A DNA stretch of 64,000 nucleotides from Terriglobia bacterium (GCA_020073215.1 JAIQFO010000016.1:1-64000), one strand, 5' to 3'. Shown: positions 23,996-32,122, numbered from the stretch's first letter. Numbers and translations: made by a program. The notes: generated from the sequence alone by a model not told the origin.

Positions 23996-26755
23996 CTACT
24001 GCGGCACCAGCGTCATCTCATGCGCCCGGTGTTGTTCGACCGCGGCCGCTGAGAACGGAAACGCGAAGGTCGAGCCTCCATACCACGCCGCCCACTGGTC
24101 CATGTAATGCGGGCTCAGGAAGATTCCGCTCTCCCCCGTCACTACGTTCAACGTGCTTTCGTCAAAGTTCGCAAAGTTCCACGTCAGCCGTTCGGAGGGC
24201 CCAAGTTCCCCGCTCGCCGCTCTCACCGTGAACGCGCTCCCGCTCAACGGATGCGTTCCCGGCCCCGTGAAGCGCCCAATGATCGGGAGCTGGCTGAGCA
24301 CAGGATGTTCGATTTCGACGGGATTGTTTCTCCCCCACTTCCATTGGCTGAGGTCCGACGGAACTCCCGCGCGCTTCACCGCGTTCTCCACCGCCGCCGT
24401 GAGCAGGCTTCCGTAATCTGAATATCCCGCCGGCAGCCAGCGGGCCGGCTGCTTGGTCAGCACATTTTCCAGCCAGACCGACGCCATCGCCCACCGGTAA
24501 CTCCTCCAGCTCAGTGCGCCGGAGGCCGTGCGGGAATTCGGACCATCCGCCGCCGTCCCCAGCTTCGGCTCCAGCAGCAACCGCACCAGTTCCTGACGCG
24601 CTTTCGTTTCAATCGTCGGCGCCGCCGAATCCGCCGACATCCGTCCATCCCAGTCGCGCAGAATGTCAGAGGCCCGCTTGGCCCGGTCGGAGGCGCTCGC
24701 CGCGTGATCGACGGCGTACACGAACTTGTCGGCGCAGAACCGGTCGTAGGTAGACGACACATCCATCTGCAGCGCCAGCATATCCGCTGGAGCAAGCTTC
24801 TTTCCCGATCCGAGCACACGGTAGATGCGATCCGTCCGCCACGGCGCTTCCCACTCCGCGCTTATCGAATACTTATAGCCATCGGGAGCGATGCGCCCGT
24901 TGGCGGTCGCCAGAATGCCCGACGGCGGATCGTAAACGCGCGGCATCTCGTCGAAAGGAATCCAGCCCTTCCACTCGTGCGCATCGTCGCTGCCGCTGAC
25001 CGGCAGACTGCCGTCGCTCGCCGCCCGGATCGGCACCCGCCCCGTCGCCTGATACCCGATGTGACCCTCCACGTCGGCGTACATAACGTTCTGTCCCGGT
25101 GCGTCAAAGGCCGAGAAGGCCTTCCGAAACTCATCCCAATTCTGCGCTGAGTCGACGTCGAAGAACATCAGCCCCAGCCCGTCCTGCAGCGTCCAACGCA
25201 GGGCAATCTTGCGCCTCTCGCCGGGTAGTAGGTCAGTAATGATCGGCCCGTGCCGCGTTGCGACTACGTCTAGTATTACGTCCGGCTTGCCTTTTACGTG
25301 AATCGTTTCCCGCCGATGCTGCGGCTCCACCCATCCCGCGGGCGTCTTGTACTGCCCCTCGGCACTGAACTCCTCGATGAAGTCGTCTTCCACCGTCGGC
25401 CCAACGTTAGTGAACCCCCAGCCGATCCGCTGATTGTGGCCGACAATCACGAACGGAATTCCCGGCAGCGTGACGCCGGCGACGTCGAAGTTGCCGCTAG
25501 TCGTTCTTAAATGCGCTTCAAACCATAGGTTGGGCATCTGGTGGTCGAGGTGCATATCGTTCGACAGCAGCGGCTTCCCCGAAACCGTATGCTGCCCGGA
25601 AACCACCCAGTTGTTCGACCCCGCCCGTAAGGAGTCGGCCTCTCCTAACTCATAGACCGGTTTCGGATAGGGCACGGCTTCGCAGCTTGCGGAAAAAATC
25701 CTGTTCGCGCAGGTTCTGGGAAGGGCACGAGTTTTACTCGTGCCGTAAGCCGTTGAAAATGAGTCGCGCTTTAGCGCCTGAGGTAAGCTTCCTGCACCCT
25801 CAGCGGCTTCTTCCGCAAGGTGTTGGGCCGTGCCGTTGGGACCCTGAAAAAATGAGGGCTTTAGCCACTGAGGGATTCGCCTTGAGGCCAGCCCGGAAAT
25901 CAGCCGCCCTCCGCCCTCCGGCTCGACCTCTTCGTCGTCATCCTCATCTTCGTCGCTGCTGTTGGCCCCGGGTGCGTCTTCCAGCCGCCGCGCATCGCCT
26001 GGTGGACGGTCCCGCCAGGAAGAATTCACGTACAGATCCGCGGTGAGCGCCGGCCCCAGCTTCGCCAGAATCTTTTCCCGCGTCAGCGCCGGAGGATTGC
26101 GGTAGTGGTTCAGGTCCTCCACCATGCGCGCGCCCACCAGCAGGGAATCGGTCACCGTCCACGGTCGCGGCGTGTATTTGAGCAGGCGGAATTCGAGCGC
26201 AAGCTGGTCGCGATGCGACTCGAGAAACGCATTCACGCCGCGGGCATAAGCGTCAAAATAAGCCCGATCGCGCGCCGAGATGTTCTTCTCTGCCGCTTCC
26301 GCCGCGATCCGCAACCCCAGAATCCGCTGCTCCCGGTCCATCTTCACCGTGGCTTCGCCGATCACTTCCGAGAGTTCTCCGGCGGCGGCGCGCCGCAAGA
26401 TGTCCATCTGCCACAGCCGGTCCTGCGCAGTCACGTACCCCTGCGCAAAAAACAAATCATCGAGCGTAGCCGCCTCAATCGTCGGAACACCCTGCCCATC
26501 GCGCACCACACGCACCTTCGACGAAATCCCCGGGACTGCGACCCTGCCATCCAGTTGCGGCAGAGCAGAATGAGCGATCCCGTAGAACCACCAGATAGCG
26601 ATGATCAATGCCGCCAGCACCAGGCAAACGGCGTAGTACAGAATTTGGAGCGCGGGATGGCGCCGCCGCAAGTTGGCCCGTGGAATTTCAGGTACCGAGG
26701 CAGTCAAGGACACGATGCAAAGATTGTAGGGGCGCACTCCATCCCTGACAACCAC
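23996..26755 (-). CDS. Penicillin acylase family amidase with repeat-derived spacer
   Basis: This is a 919-residue N-terminal nucleophile hydrolase of the penicillin/acyl-homoserine-lactone acylase group. A membrane or export helix (YYAVCLVLAALIIAIWWFYG) is followed by an alpha-subunit region (about 75-250). A spacer precedes the nucleophile Ser380 in the GSNNWVVSG motif, which would begin the beta subunit after self-cleavage. Beta-subunit landmarks include LLSNDMHLDH, GIPFVIVGHN and GWGFTN. The spacer (about residues 270-370) contains an acidic run and then sequence read from two family A hairpin repeats (25655-25895). Natural substrate unknown. GTG 26713 is an alternative start. Confidence 0.88.
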   Translation of the reverse strand: MVVRDGVRPYNLCIVSLTASVPEIPRANLRRRHPALQILYYAVCLVLAALIIAIWWFYGIAHSALPQLDGRVAVPGISSKVRVVRDGQGVPTIEAATLDDLFFAQGYVTAQDRLWQMDILRRAAAGELSEVIGEATVKMDREQRILGLRIAAEAAEKNISARDRAYFDAYARGVNAFLESHRDQLALEFRLLKYTPRPWTVTDSLLVGARMVEDLNHYRNPPALTREKILAKLGPALTADLYVNSSWRDRPPGDARRLEDAPGANSSDEDEDDDEEVEPEGGGRLISGLASRRIPQWLKPSFFQGPNGTAQHLAEEAAEGAGSLPQALKRDSFSTAYGTSKTRALPRTCANRIFSASCEAVPYPKPVYELGEADSLRAGSNNWVVSGQHTVSGKPLLSNDMHLDHQMPNLWFEAHLRTTSGNFDVAGVTLPGIPFVIVGHNQRIGWGFTNVGPTVEDDFIEEFSAEGQYKTPAGWVEPQHRRETIHVKGKPDVILDVVATRHGPIITDLLPGERRKIALRWTLQDGLGLMFFDVDSAQNWDEFRKAFSAFDAPGQNVMYADVEGHIGYQATGRVPIRAASDGSLPVSGSDDAHEWKGWIPFDEMPRVYDPPSGILATANGRIAPDGYKYSISAEWEAPWRTDRIYRVLGSGKKLAPADMLALQMDVSSTYDRFCADKFVYAVDHAASASDRAKRASDILRDWDGRMSADSAAPTIETKARQELVRLLLEPKLGTAADGPNSRTASGALSWRSYRWAMASVWLENVLTKQPARWLPAGYSDYGSLLTAAVENAVKRAGVPSDLSQWKWGRNNPVEIEHPVLSQLPIIGRFTGPGTHPLSGSAFTVRAASGELGPSERLTWNFANFDESTLNVVTGESGIFLSPHYMDQWAAWYGGSTFAFPFSAAAVEQHRAHEMTLVPQ
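25655..25895. repeat. Family A hairpin repeats inside the acylase gene
   Basis: TAGGGCACGGCTTCGCAGCT, AAGGGCACGAGTTTTACTCG, GCGCTTTAGCGCCTGAGG and GAGGGCTTTAGCCACTGAGG correspond to degenerate tandem copies of the GGCACGGCTTCAGCCGTGCC ... GGGCTTTAGCCCCTGAGG unit. They are read through in frame on the minus strand. Confidence 0.7.
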
Positions 26756-26770
26756 GCACTCCGGGCGGGA

Positions 26771-26840
26771 ACAGTTGTCATCCTGAGCGGAGCAGGTACT
26801 TCACGAAGTGAAGCCCCTGCGGAGTCGAAGGACTCCTACC
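26771..26840. repeat. Family D repeat (TCATCCTGAGCG type)
   Basis: GTTGTCATCCTGAGCGGAGC begins the unit, and AGTGAAGCCCCTGCGGAGTC followed by GAAGGACTCC ends it. It matches 5067-5137 and the outer repeat at 23.5 kb. GGGTGCCCC repeats follow at about 26875-26900. Confidence 0.6.
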
Positions 26841-27036
26841 CCACCCACATGTCGAGGCGTTCAACCCGCGCCCCGGGTGCCCCGCTGGGTGCCCCGTACA
26901 TTCGCGACTTCTGCAAACGTGTGGGCACAGCGCGCACTCAGGCCGCAATTGTGTCGTCGCGCCTTACCGGATATAACAACATCGTTGGTAGCTCTTCATT
27001 GCGTACCATGAGGATCGATTTGCCTGGAGAACGAAA

Positions 27037-27444
27037 ATGGTTGAGATTGACATCGTCTATAAGGGCGAACTGCGTTGCCTGGCGACCCATCAGCCGTCCA
27101 GCACCGTGCTGACCACCGATGCCCCAGTAGATAATCATGGCAAGGGAGAAAGTTTCTCCCCCACCGATCTTGTGGCAACCGCCTTGGGCACGTGTATGTT
27201 GACCATCATGGGCATCGCTGCGCAATCGATGCAGATTGACTTGAGCGGCACGAAAGTTGTCGTGCGCAAGGAAATGGTGGCCAAACCGATCCGCCGGATC
27301 GGCACCTTGGCGGTGACCATTGACGTTCCCCTATCGCTCGGCGAAGCGCAGCGCCAAAAGCTCATCCATGCCGCCATGACCTGCCCGGTGCATAAAAGCA
27401 TGCACCCCGATGTCCAGATGCCGATCGAGTTCCGTTGGGCCTAG
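27037..27444 (+). CDS. OsmC family peroxiredoxin-like protein
   Basis: This is a 135-residue OsmC/Ohr-type protein, usually a thiol peroxidase for organic hydroperoxides. The two redox cysteines are visible in ATALGTCMLTIMG and AAMTCPVHKSMHPDVQ. GGAGAACGAAA precedes ATG 27037. The TAG stop (27442-27444) coincides with the first three bases of a family A element (TAGAGCTGGTTTTATAAAT). The gene has no co-directional partner. Confidence 0.88.
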   Translation: MVEIDIVYKGELRCLATHQPSSTVLTTDAPVDNHGKGESFSPTDLVATALGTCMLTIMGIAAQSMQIDLSGTKVVVRKEMVAKPIRRIGTLAVTIDVPLSLGEAQRQKLIHAAMTCPVHKSMHPDVQMPIEFRWA

Positions 27445-27545
27445 AGCTGGTTTTATAAATGGTTTTGGGAAGGGCAGGGCTTCAGCCGTGCCGCCCCGAG
27501 CCAATAAACACGCTGGCTTTAGCCCCTGAGGGATGTGCCTTCCGT
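27442..27545. repeat. Family A element, right end degraded
   Basis: The left terminal repeat TAGAGCTGGTTTTATAAAT resembles the perfect 19-mer at 23549. The hairpins GGCAGGGCTTCAGCCGTGCC and TGGCTTTAGCCCCTGAGG follow. The right terminal repeat is missing. Confidence 0.7.
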
Positions 27546-27578
27546 GGCCCGTGTCATAGCTTGAGTCCAATCGAAAAA

Positions 27579-27619
27579 GTGGGCGGGTGGCCCGTCCTAT
27601 CGCGAAGCGAATGGCGGGG
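27579..27619. repeat. Left 41-bp inverted repeat bordering the RAYT gene
   Basis: GTGGGCGGGTGGCCCGTCCT followed by ATCGCGAAGCGAATGGCGGGG is inverted relative to 28211-28251, with two mismatches in 41 positions. Confidence 0.85.
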
Positions 27620-27622
27620 CCC

Positions 27623-28162
27623 TTAGCCTGGCTCGCGCAGCCGGACGGTAGGGAAAATTCCCCGCATTTCGCGTCGGCCTGCGGTCCAGTGCGATTCGAT
27701 CTCGACCACCCCCTCTTCTCCCGTCAGATAGTGATGGAAGCTGCTCCATAACCAATCCTCCGGACGCTCCACCAATCCACGCTTCACCGGGTTGCGGTGA
27801 ATGTACCGTAGCTTCTCCACGCGTTTTTCTTCGCTCCAGACGTTGAAGTCGTAATAGCGTGCCTGCCAGAAAGGGCCCTTCGCGGACGCGGGCCGCAGAT
27901 TCCGGCAGACCATTTGTTTCAGCATTTGCAGTACGAGCGCGAGGTTCTTACTCTCCGGTTCGCTTAATAACAGGTGCACATGCTCGGGCATCACTACGTA
28001 TCCAGTCAACCAGAAGCCATACCAGCGGCGCACGGTTTCAAGCGTCTGCACAAATAGGTCGCGCGCCTGCGGATCGGCGAGGAGCGGTTTGCGATGATAG
28101 CAACTGAAAGTTACAAAATGAAGCTGGCGGGTCTGCTGATAGCGCTTCAGTCCCCAGGGCAT
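27623..28162 (-). CDS. REP-associated tyrosine transposase (RAYT)
   Basis: This 179-residue protein belongs to the Y1 HUH transposase family, IS200-related. The HUH metal motif is EHVHLLL (His61, His63) and the probable nucleophile is Tyr120 in LRYIHRNPVKRGLV, the sequence typical of RAYTs. Known RAYTs cleave single-stranded DNA at REP hairpins and are thought to spread them. Here the gene is bordered on both sides by a 41-bp inverted repeat of hairpin type, the usual RAYT-REP arrangement. No accessory ORF is present. Confidence 0.9.
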   Translation of the reverse strand: MPWGLKRYQQTRQLHFVTFSCYHRKPLLADPQARDLFVQTLETVRRWYGFWLTGYVVMPEHVHLLLSEPESKNLALVLQMLKQMVCRNLRPASAKGPFWQARYYDFNVWSEEKRVEKLRYIHRNPVKRGLVERPEDWLWSSFHHYLTGEEGVVEIESHWTAGRREMRGIFPTVRLREPG

Positions 28163-28210
28163 GAGAGGAGCTTAGGCTCGTCGGCGGTGATGGGGCTGTG
28201 ACGGAAACAT

Positions 28211-28251
28211 CCCCGCCCTTCTCTTCGCGATAGGACGGGCCACCCGCCCAC
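28211..28251. repeat. Right 41-bp inverted repeat bordering the RAYT gene
   Basis: CCCCGCCCTTCTCTTCGCGA followed by TAGGACGGGCCACCCGCCCAC is the reverse complement, with two mismatches, of 27579-27619. Confidence 0.85.
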
Positions 28252-28258
28252 CCGCCTG

Positions 28259-28732
28259 CTACACGAACCCTGATTGTTCCAGTCTTCGGAGGAGTAGGGA
28301 GACAAAGCCGAGGTGATCGAGGCAGTTGTCTGGATCATCAACAACGCTATGCTCATGTCCGCGCGGGTTTCGAATCGCGAGGACGCCGCCAGCAAAAATG
28401 AACTTATATCCCTGTTGTTCGTCCTTTTCGCTCGTAGTCTTGAGCGCATTCAGTGCGATCTTTGGGCTGGTCTCGCTGAACGCCGCCATCATCAACTTAT
28501 AGCCGGAATCGGTCAAGGTAGAGTGTCGCTCAACGGTTTTGTCGAGGAACTTGAAAGCCTCGAAGGTCGCTTCCGCGAAATAGCCGTCGTCAAACAGTTG
28601 CCTCACTTTCGCGGGAAGTCCTGGATGTATATTTCGCGTATCGAACGGGTGTAGCGAAGGCTCCGCTTCGCGAGGTGGGAGAGCAACGATCTTCCGTGCG
28701 ACCGCTTCGAATCTCTCTAGCCTACTTGCCAT
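28259..28732 (-). CDS. TIGR02391/Ymh family protein with HEPN-type R-x4-H motif
   Basis: This soluble, helical protein of 157 residues matches my memory of the TIGR02391 (Ymh) family: LHPFDTRNIHPGLPAKVRQLFDDGYFAEA, FEAFKFLDKTV and FAGGVLAIRNPRGHEH. Residues 121-126 (RNPRGH) fit the R-[polar]-x3-H motif of HEPN ribonucleases, which occur widely in toxin-antitoxin and anti-phage systems. The gene overlaps the upstream DUF5343 gene by 11 bases, so the two are translationally coupled. An RNase toxin role is inferred, not shown. Confidence 0.75.
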   Translation of the reverse strand: MASRLERFEAVARKIVALPPREAEPSLHPFDTRNIHPGLPAKVRQLFDDGYFAEATFEAFKFLDKTVERHSTLTDSGYKLMMAAFSETSPKIALNALKTTSEKDEQQGYKFIFAGGVLAIRNPRGHEHSVVDDPDNCLDHLGFVSLLLRRLEQSGFV

Positions 28733-29402
28733 TCAGCAAGTTCTCCCGAATGCTTCGAAAGATTCGGTCGTAGGTTTCTTGATCTCCCGCCGCCGGTAAA
28801 TTGACTTCAATTCGGACCGTCAGGCCGACATCCCTACCGCCGCCGCTGGCAGTCCCATTGCTTTGGCCCTGCGCCAGCCGTTGGTTAGGGGCAGTCTTTG
28901 ACACCTTCGGCGCGACACTCCTTGTCTTCGAAGAGGCAGTTTTTAGTCCGGCGGCTGCCTTCGCGCTCGGCGGTTCGCCGTGGCCGGCAAAGCTCGCTAG
29001 AACTCGAAAGGTTGATGCCTGTCGGCGTCCTACGAGATCACTCGTTTTATCAGATCCACGAAAGAACGAGATCAGTGCGTCATCATCCGCCGTCCAAGTC
29101 TCATCGCCGTATAGCTTGAAAAGCTCTGCATATGAATCTCTCATGAGCTTCTCGAAACCTTTGTGAAACTCGTCGTTGCCGTGCTTACTGAAAACCGCGG
29201 TACCTTCGGTGGTGCTGTTGCCGTCCTTGTCGATGACGCCTACGAAGCGAAGAATGTTGATGACATAACTCTCGTTGTTCGGAGCTAGTCCGAGCTTCTT
29301 CAGCGTCTCTGCTGTTACGGCGGACGGGAGTGTTTTTCGGAATTGGTTGATCGCGCCGGTTATCGCGCCGGTGCCTGAGATGTAAGGATGCTTCTCGGCC
29401 AA
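28722..29402 (-). CDS. DUF5343 domain protein, partner of the Ymh gene
   Basis: The 226-residue protein starts with a DUF5343-like region (about 1-150): PYISGTGAITGAINQFRKTLP, a helix with a winged-helix look (AETLKKLGLAPNNESYVINI), and FHKGFEKLMRDSYAELFKLYG. A basic Ala/Lys linker (about 140-185) and a C-terminal strand/helix VRIEVNLPAAGDQETYDRIF follow. The start is TTG 29402 after AAAGAGGT; no ATG start is available nearby. It is the first gene of the operon with the HEPN-type Ymh gene. By position it could be the antitoxin or the sensor. Confidence 0.75.
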   Translation of the reverse strand: MAEKHPYISGTGAITGAINQFRKTLPSAVTAETLKKLGLAPNNESYVINILRFVGVIDKDGNSTTEGTAVFSKHGNDEFHKGFEKLMRDSYAELFKLYGDETWTADDDALISFFRGSDKTSDLVGRRQASTFRVLASFAGHGEPPSAKAAAGLKTASSKTRSVAPKVSKTAPNQRLAQGQSNGTASGGGRDVGLTVRIEVNLPAAGDQETYDRIFRSIRENLLNGK

Positions 29403-29793
29403 AGGTTTATACCTCTTTGCCTAAAATGATAGCAGGGCCAAAGCCTCGAAGCACCCCGAAATTCCGTCATCGCATCTACGCAGCCGGGTGCCCCAGGTTA
29501 GCGTCCGTTCCTTGGGCGGCGGGTGCCCCATGCTAAATTTCGCGCTCTTTGGACGGGTGGCCCACTCAAGCCCGGTGTTGGCTTGAGTGGGGAAGTTGAG
29601 AGTTGGTCGAACCGATGTCCGAATGACTCAGCGGAGAAGTTTTCCCATTTGCCCACACAACGAAAACCGCGTTGTGTGGGGCACCCGGCGATCCGGATGA
29701 AAGTTCTTTCACATTGACGCGAACAGGGACTGAAGGGATAATGGCAGCCGTTTCGGGGGCCGAAAAGGAAATTCCAGATAACATTGCGGAATC
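29403..29793. repeat. Intergenic hairpin cluster (family B variants)
   Basis: Several GGGTGCCCC/GGGTGGCCC hairpins lie here. One pairs CCCACTCAAGCC with GGCTTGAGTGGG (about 29563-29592). Another pairs TGCCCACACAACG with the CGTTGTGTGGGGCA region (about 29650-29685). The region separates divergent genes and ends with the promoter at 29715-29743. Confidence 0.6.
29715..29743 (+). promoter_or_regulatory. Sigma-70-type promoter for the membrane protein gene
   Basis: TTGACG (29715-29720) and GATAAT (29738-29743) are 17 bases apart, about 50 bases before ATG 29794. Confidence 0.6.
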
Positions 29794-31059
29794 ATGAAGG
29801 ACGATAAAGAGTCCGGCGCACCGCACTGGTCGAAGGACTTTGTTGAACACCTGCGAACGGTTCACTTCGCCCTCATCACGGTCTCTGTGGCTCTCGTTTT
29901 GCTCGTCGTTTCCTCGCGGCCATATGAACCTACCGCCGCCATCTCCCAATTGGAGGCTCTGCAAGAAAGGGCTACCACGTTCAAGCTCGACCCCGTTTTG
30001 GCCAAATACGTGCCTATGGACTCATATGGGAACGGTTCTGAGTTGGCAGTTCGTGTACCCCGAGAGGAGCTGTGGACAACCCGTGTCGTGCGGTTCTTGA
30101 AGATGCGAGAAGGCGACCAGTTCGTTAACGAGTCTGACCCCTCTTACCAAGCATACATGAGCAAATTTCAAGGAACGGATTTGCTGTCCCTGCGTGATTG
30201 GTGGGCATTGCATACCAAAGATGTGACGTTCGCAATCGCATTGTCGATCAATAATAATGGTCAACTATCATACCGAGGGGGGAAATCTAACATCAACTTG
30301 ACGCCCCCGACTCCTACCAGCAAACGCATTTCAACAATTATCCTCAATTACCTTGACCTCAGTCTTGAAAATTTCGATACGGCTTTGTCTCAACGCGATG
30401 AATGGGCCTTCGTAGGCAAATCTCCTGGCGGAGAGTTTGAAGTTGCGTTTCCGGCTACTGTGAAAATAGTCGTCGTACACGGCGCGGAAGTCATCCCCAT
30501 GTTGCAGACTTGCATTAGCTTTGAAACGTGTTTCCCAGACCTCGCCAAAGCAAGCAAGGGGCTTGAGCTACTAAAGTTGCCTGACTTGAAAAACCATCTC
30601 ATACAGCAAATCGAGAAGGGGGATACCGTCTTTGAAGCCTTTGGACTAAAGGTGCCGCTCCCACTGCTGACCTCATGGGGCATCATTGTGGTACTTTCAG
30701 TTCAGCTTTATTTCTTTCTCCATCTGAGAGAATTTCACGCCAAAATAAAACCACACGACACAGGCTGGGATGTGCCGTGGATTGGTGCATATTCGTCAGG
30801 ACTCTCGCGGAGCGTCTATTTCACTACGATTTTGATGCCAACGATTGCGGTCGCCCTTCTCGCATCGAGGGCCAGTCTCGAACGCGCTCATGCTTTCGTA
30901 GGGGAAAACTCGTGGGACGATAAGTCGCTGGTACTTGCCACAATTGGCCTTCTTGCGCTTTCCGTTTCTCTGGCTGCTTGGCTGTCATGGTTAACGTGGA
31001 AGCACCGCCTTACTGCCATTCAACCGCCCCGGCCCAAAACCTCGGCAGAAGCGCGATAA
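29794..31059 (+). CDS. Uncharacterised four-pass membrane protein
   Basis: The protein has 421 residues. One membrane helix lies near residues 27-45 (HFALITVSVALVLLVVSS). A large, probably extracytoplasmic domain (about 50-290) follows, and then three more helices (near 293-312, 335-355 and 375-395). The C-terminal tail is short and basic. I do not recognise a family. The coding sequence uses more A/T at third positions than its neighbours, which suggests recent acquisition. It has its own promoter, and the next small gene starts one base after its stop. Confidence 0.65.
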   Translation: MKDDKESGAPHWSKDFVEHLRTVHFALITVSVALVLLVVSSRPYEPTAAISQLEALQERATTFKLDPVLAKYVPMDSYGNGSELAVRVPREELWTTRVVRFLKMREGDQFVNESDPSYQAYMSKFQGTDLLSLRDWWALHTKDVTFAIALSINNNGQLSYRGGKSNINLTPPTPTSKRISTIILNYLDLSLENFDTALSQRDEWAFVGKSPGGEFEVAFPATVKIVVVHGAEVIPMLQTCISFETCFPDLAKASKGLELLKLPDLKNHLIQQIEKGDTVFEAFGLKVPLPLLTSWGIIVVLSVQLYFFLHLREFHAKIKPHDTGWDVPWIGAYSSGLSRSVYFTTILMPTIAVALLASRASLERAHAFVGENSWDDKSLVLATIGLLALSVSLAAWLSWLTWKHRLTAIQPPRPKTSAEAR

Positions 31060-31060
31060 C

Positions 31061-31321
31061 GTGGCGCATATGCGTAAACAACGAAAAGAATTCTGGCTGA
31101 CCATAGTTGATGAAGACCAAAAGCAGTTCTCGGTCGAAGGCCCGATGCTGAACGACGAGGAGTGGAACAAAGCCGTCGTTCAGGCACAAGAACAAGGACG
31201 GCGTATACACTGCTCTTCGTCGTTTACCGACCAAACGACAAAGGAATCAATCACACGGTACAGGCTGGGGCAGGGATATAAGGAGGCCACGGAGCCCATC
31301 GTTCGCCCCGAACCTTGGTAG
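31061..31321 (+). CDS. Small hypothetical protein coupled to the membrane protein
   Basis: This soluble, charged protein of 86 residues starts at GTG 31061, one base after the preceding stop, or at ATG 31070. Visible features are a strand-rich start (EFWLTIVDEDQKQFSVEGPM), a helix (DDEEWNKAVVQAQEQG in approximate form) and a C-terminal RYRLGQGYKEA. I do not recognise the family. The tight spacing implies co-expression with the membrane protein. Confidence 0.55.
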   Translation: MAHMRKQRKEFWLTIVDEDQKQFSVEGPMLNDEEWNKAVVQAQEQGRRIHCSSSFTDQTTKESITRYRLGQGYKEATEPIVRPEPW

Positions 31322-31648
31322 TCTCTAAACACGTCGTCAGTATGGCCGAGGTTATGGGGTGCCATATCGCGTCATACTCCGGGGCGGGTGGCCAACATCT
31401 CCTGCGGGTAAGCTTGGGTCCTCAGTGGTTGTAGGCGGAGAAGGAAAAGGGGGGTGCGCCCCTTCTCTCGCTTTTCGAGAAGGGGCCTGGGGGCTGGCCC
31501 ATCCTTTCCGAATAAAATCTCAAATCCAGCGGCTGCCCCGTCCTTGTCCCTGCGTTCTTTGCAGGGACAGGGCGGGGAACTTACCTTGGACGGCTGGTCC
31601 AGCCACGCGCGTGAGTTACTGTATAGTGACTCAAATACTGGAGGGACG
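31322..31648. repeat. Intergenic region with long family B-like hairpins
   Basis: CCCCTTCTCTCGCTTTTCGA with GAGAAGGGG (about 31457-31487) forms one hairpin. CCCCGTCCTTGTCCCTGCGT, then TCTTTGCAGGGACAGGGCGG GG (31535-31582), forms another with an 18-base stem. The GTTCTTT loop is the same as in the hairpin at 49.75 kb. No gene is seen. Confidence 0.6.
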
Positions 31649-32122
31649 ATGCGTCACCGAATTCTGCACCTGATGTGCCTCGTAACGTGCGTCGTAGTCC
31701 TTATGACCGCCGCCTATGCGCAGCCAAGCCATTGGGCCACGCCCGACGACAAAACCGCAAAGTTCATGATCGACATGGAGCGCAAATGGGCCGAAGGCGT
31801 TTGCGCAAATAATGGAGTTGTCTCTGAGTTGTTGGCCGACGATTTCCAGGGCACCAGCACTCGCGGCGAGCGCTTCAACAAGGCAGATGAGCTACGCGAT
31901 GAAAAAGGCCCACGCTCGGCGCACGGCTGCGCACTCGACGATGCCAAGGTGCGCTTCTTCGGCGAAGACGTGGCAATCATCTATGGCAGCGAGCACGCCA
32001 TCGGCAAAGACAAGACGCATCCAGACGGGAAGCAGTGCCAGGTCTGGACCGATACCTGGTTGAAGCGCGACGGTAAGTGGCAGATCGCTGCCTCGCAGGA
32101 CAACAAGGTCGATTGCAAGTAG
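31649..32122 (+). CDS. Exported SnoaL/DUF4440-like protein
   Basis: The 157-residue precursor has a signal peptide (MRHRILHLMCLVTCVVVLMTAAYAQ) and a SnoaL-like (NTF2 fold) domain. The domain begins with a long helix (KFMIDMERKWAEGVCANN) and ELLADDFQGTS, and ends with the typical strands VWTDTWLKRDGKWQIAASQ. GGAGGGACG precedes ATG 31649. The fold is used by many small enzymes and binding proteins, so no reaction can be assigned. Another exported member of this fold is encoded at 55497-55955. Confidence 0.8.
   Translation: MRHRILHLMCLVTCVVVLMTAAYAQPSHWATPDDKTAKFMIDMERKWAEGVCANNGVVSELLADDFQGTSTRGERFNKADELRDEKGPRSAHGCALDDAKVRFFGEDVAIIYGSEHAIGKDKTHPDGKQCQVWTDTWLKRDGKWQIAASQDNKVDCK

Noticed and set aside
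31454..31648. N-terminal extension of the exported SnoaL-like protein
   Set aside because: It reads through two intergenic hairpins; ATG 31649 has GGAGGGACG and starts a signal peptide.
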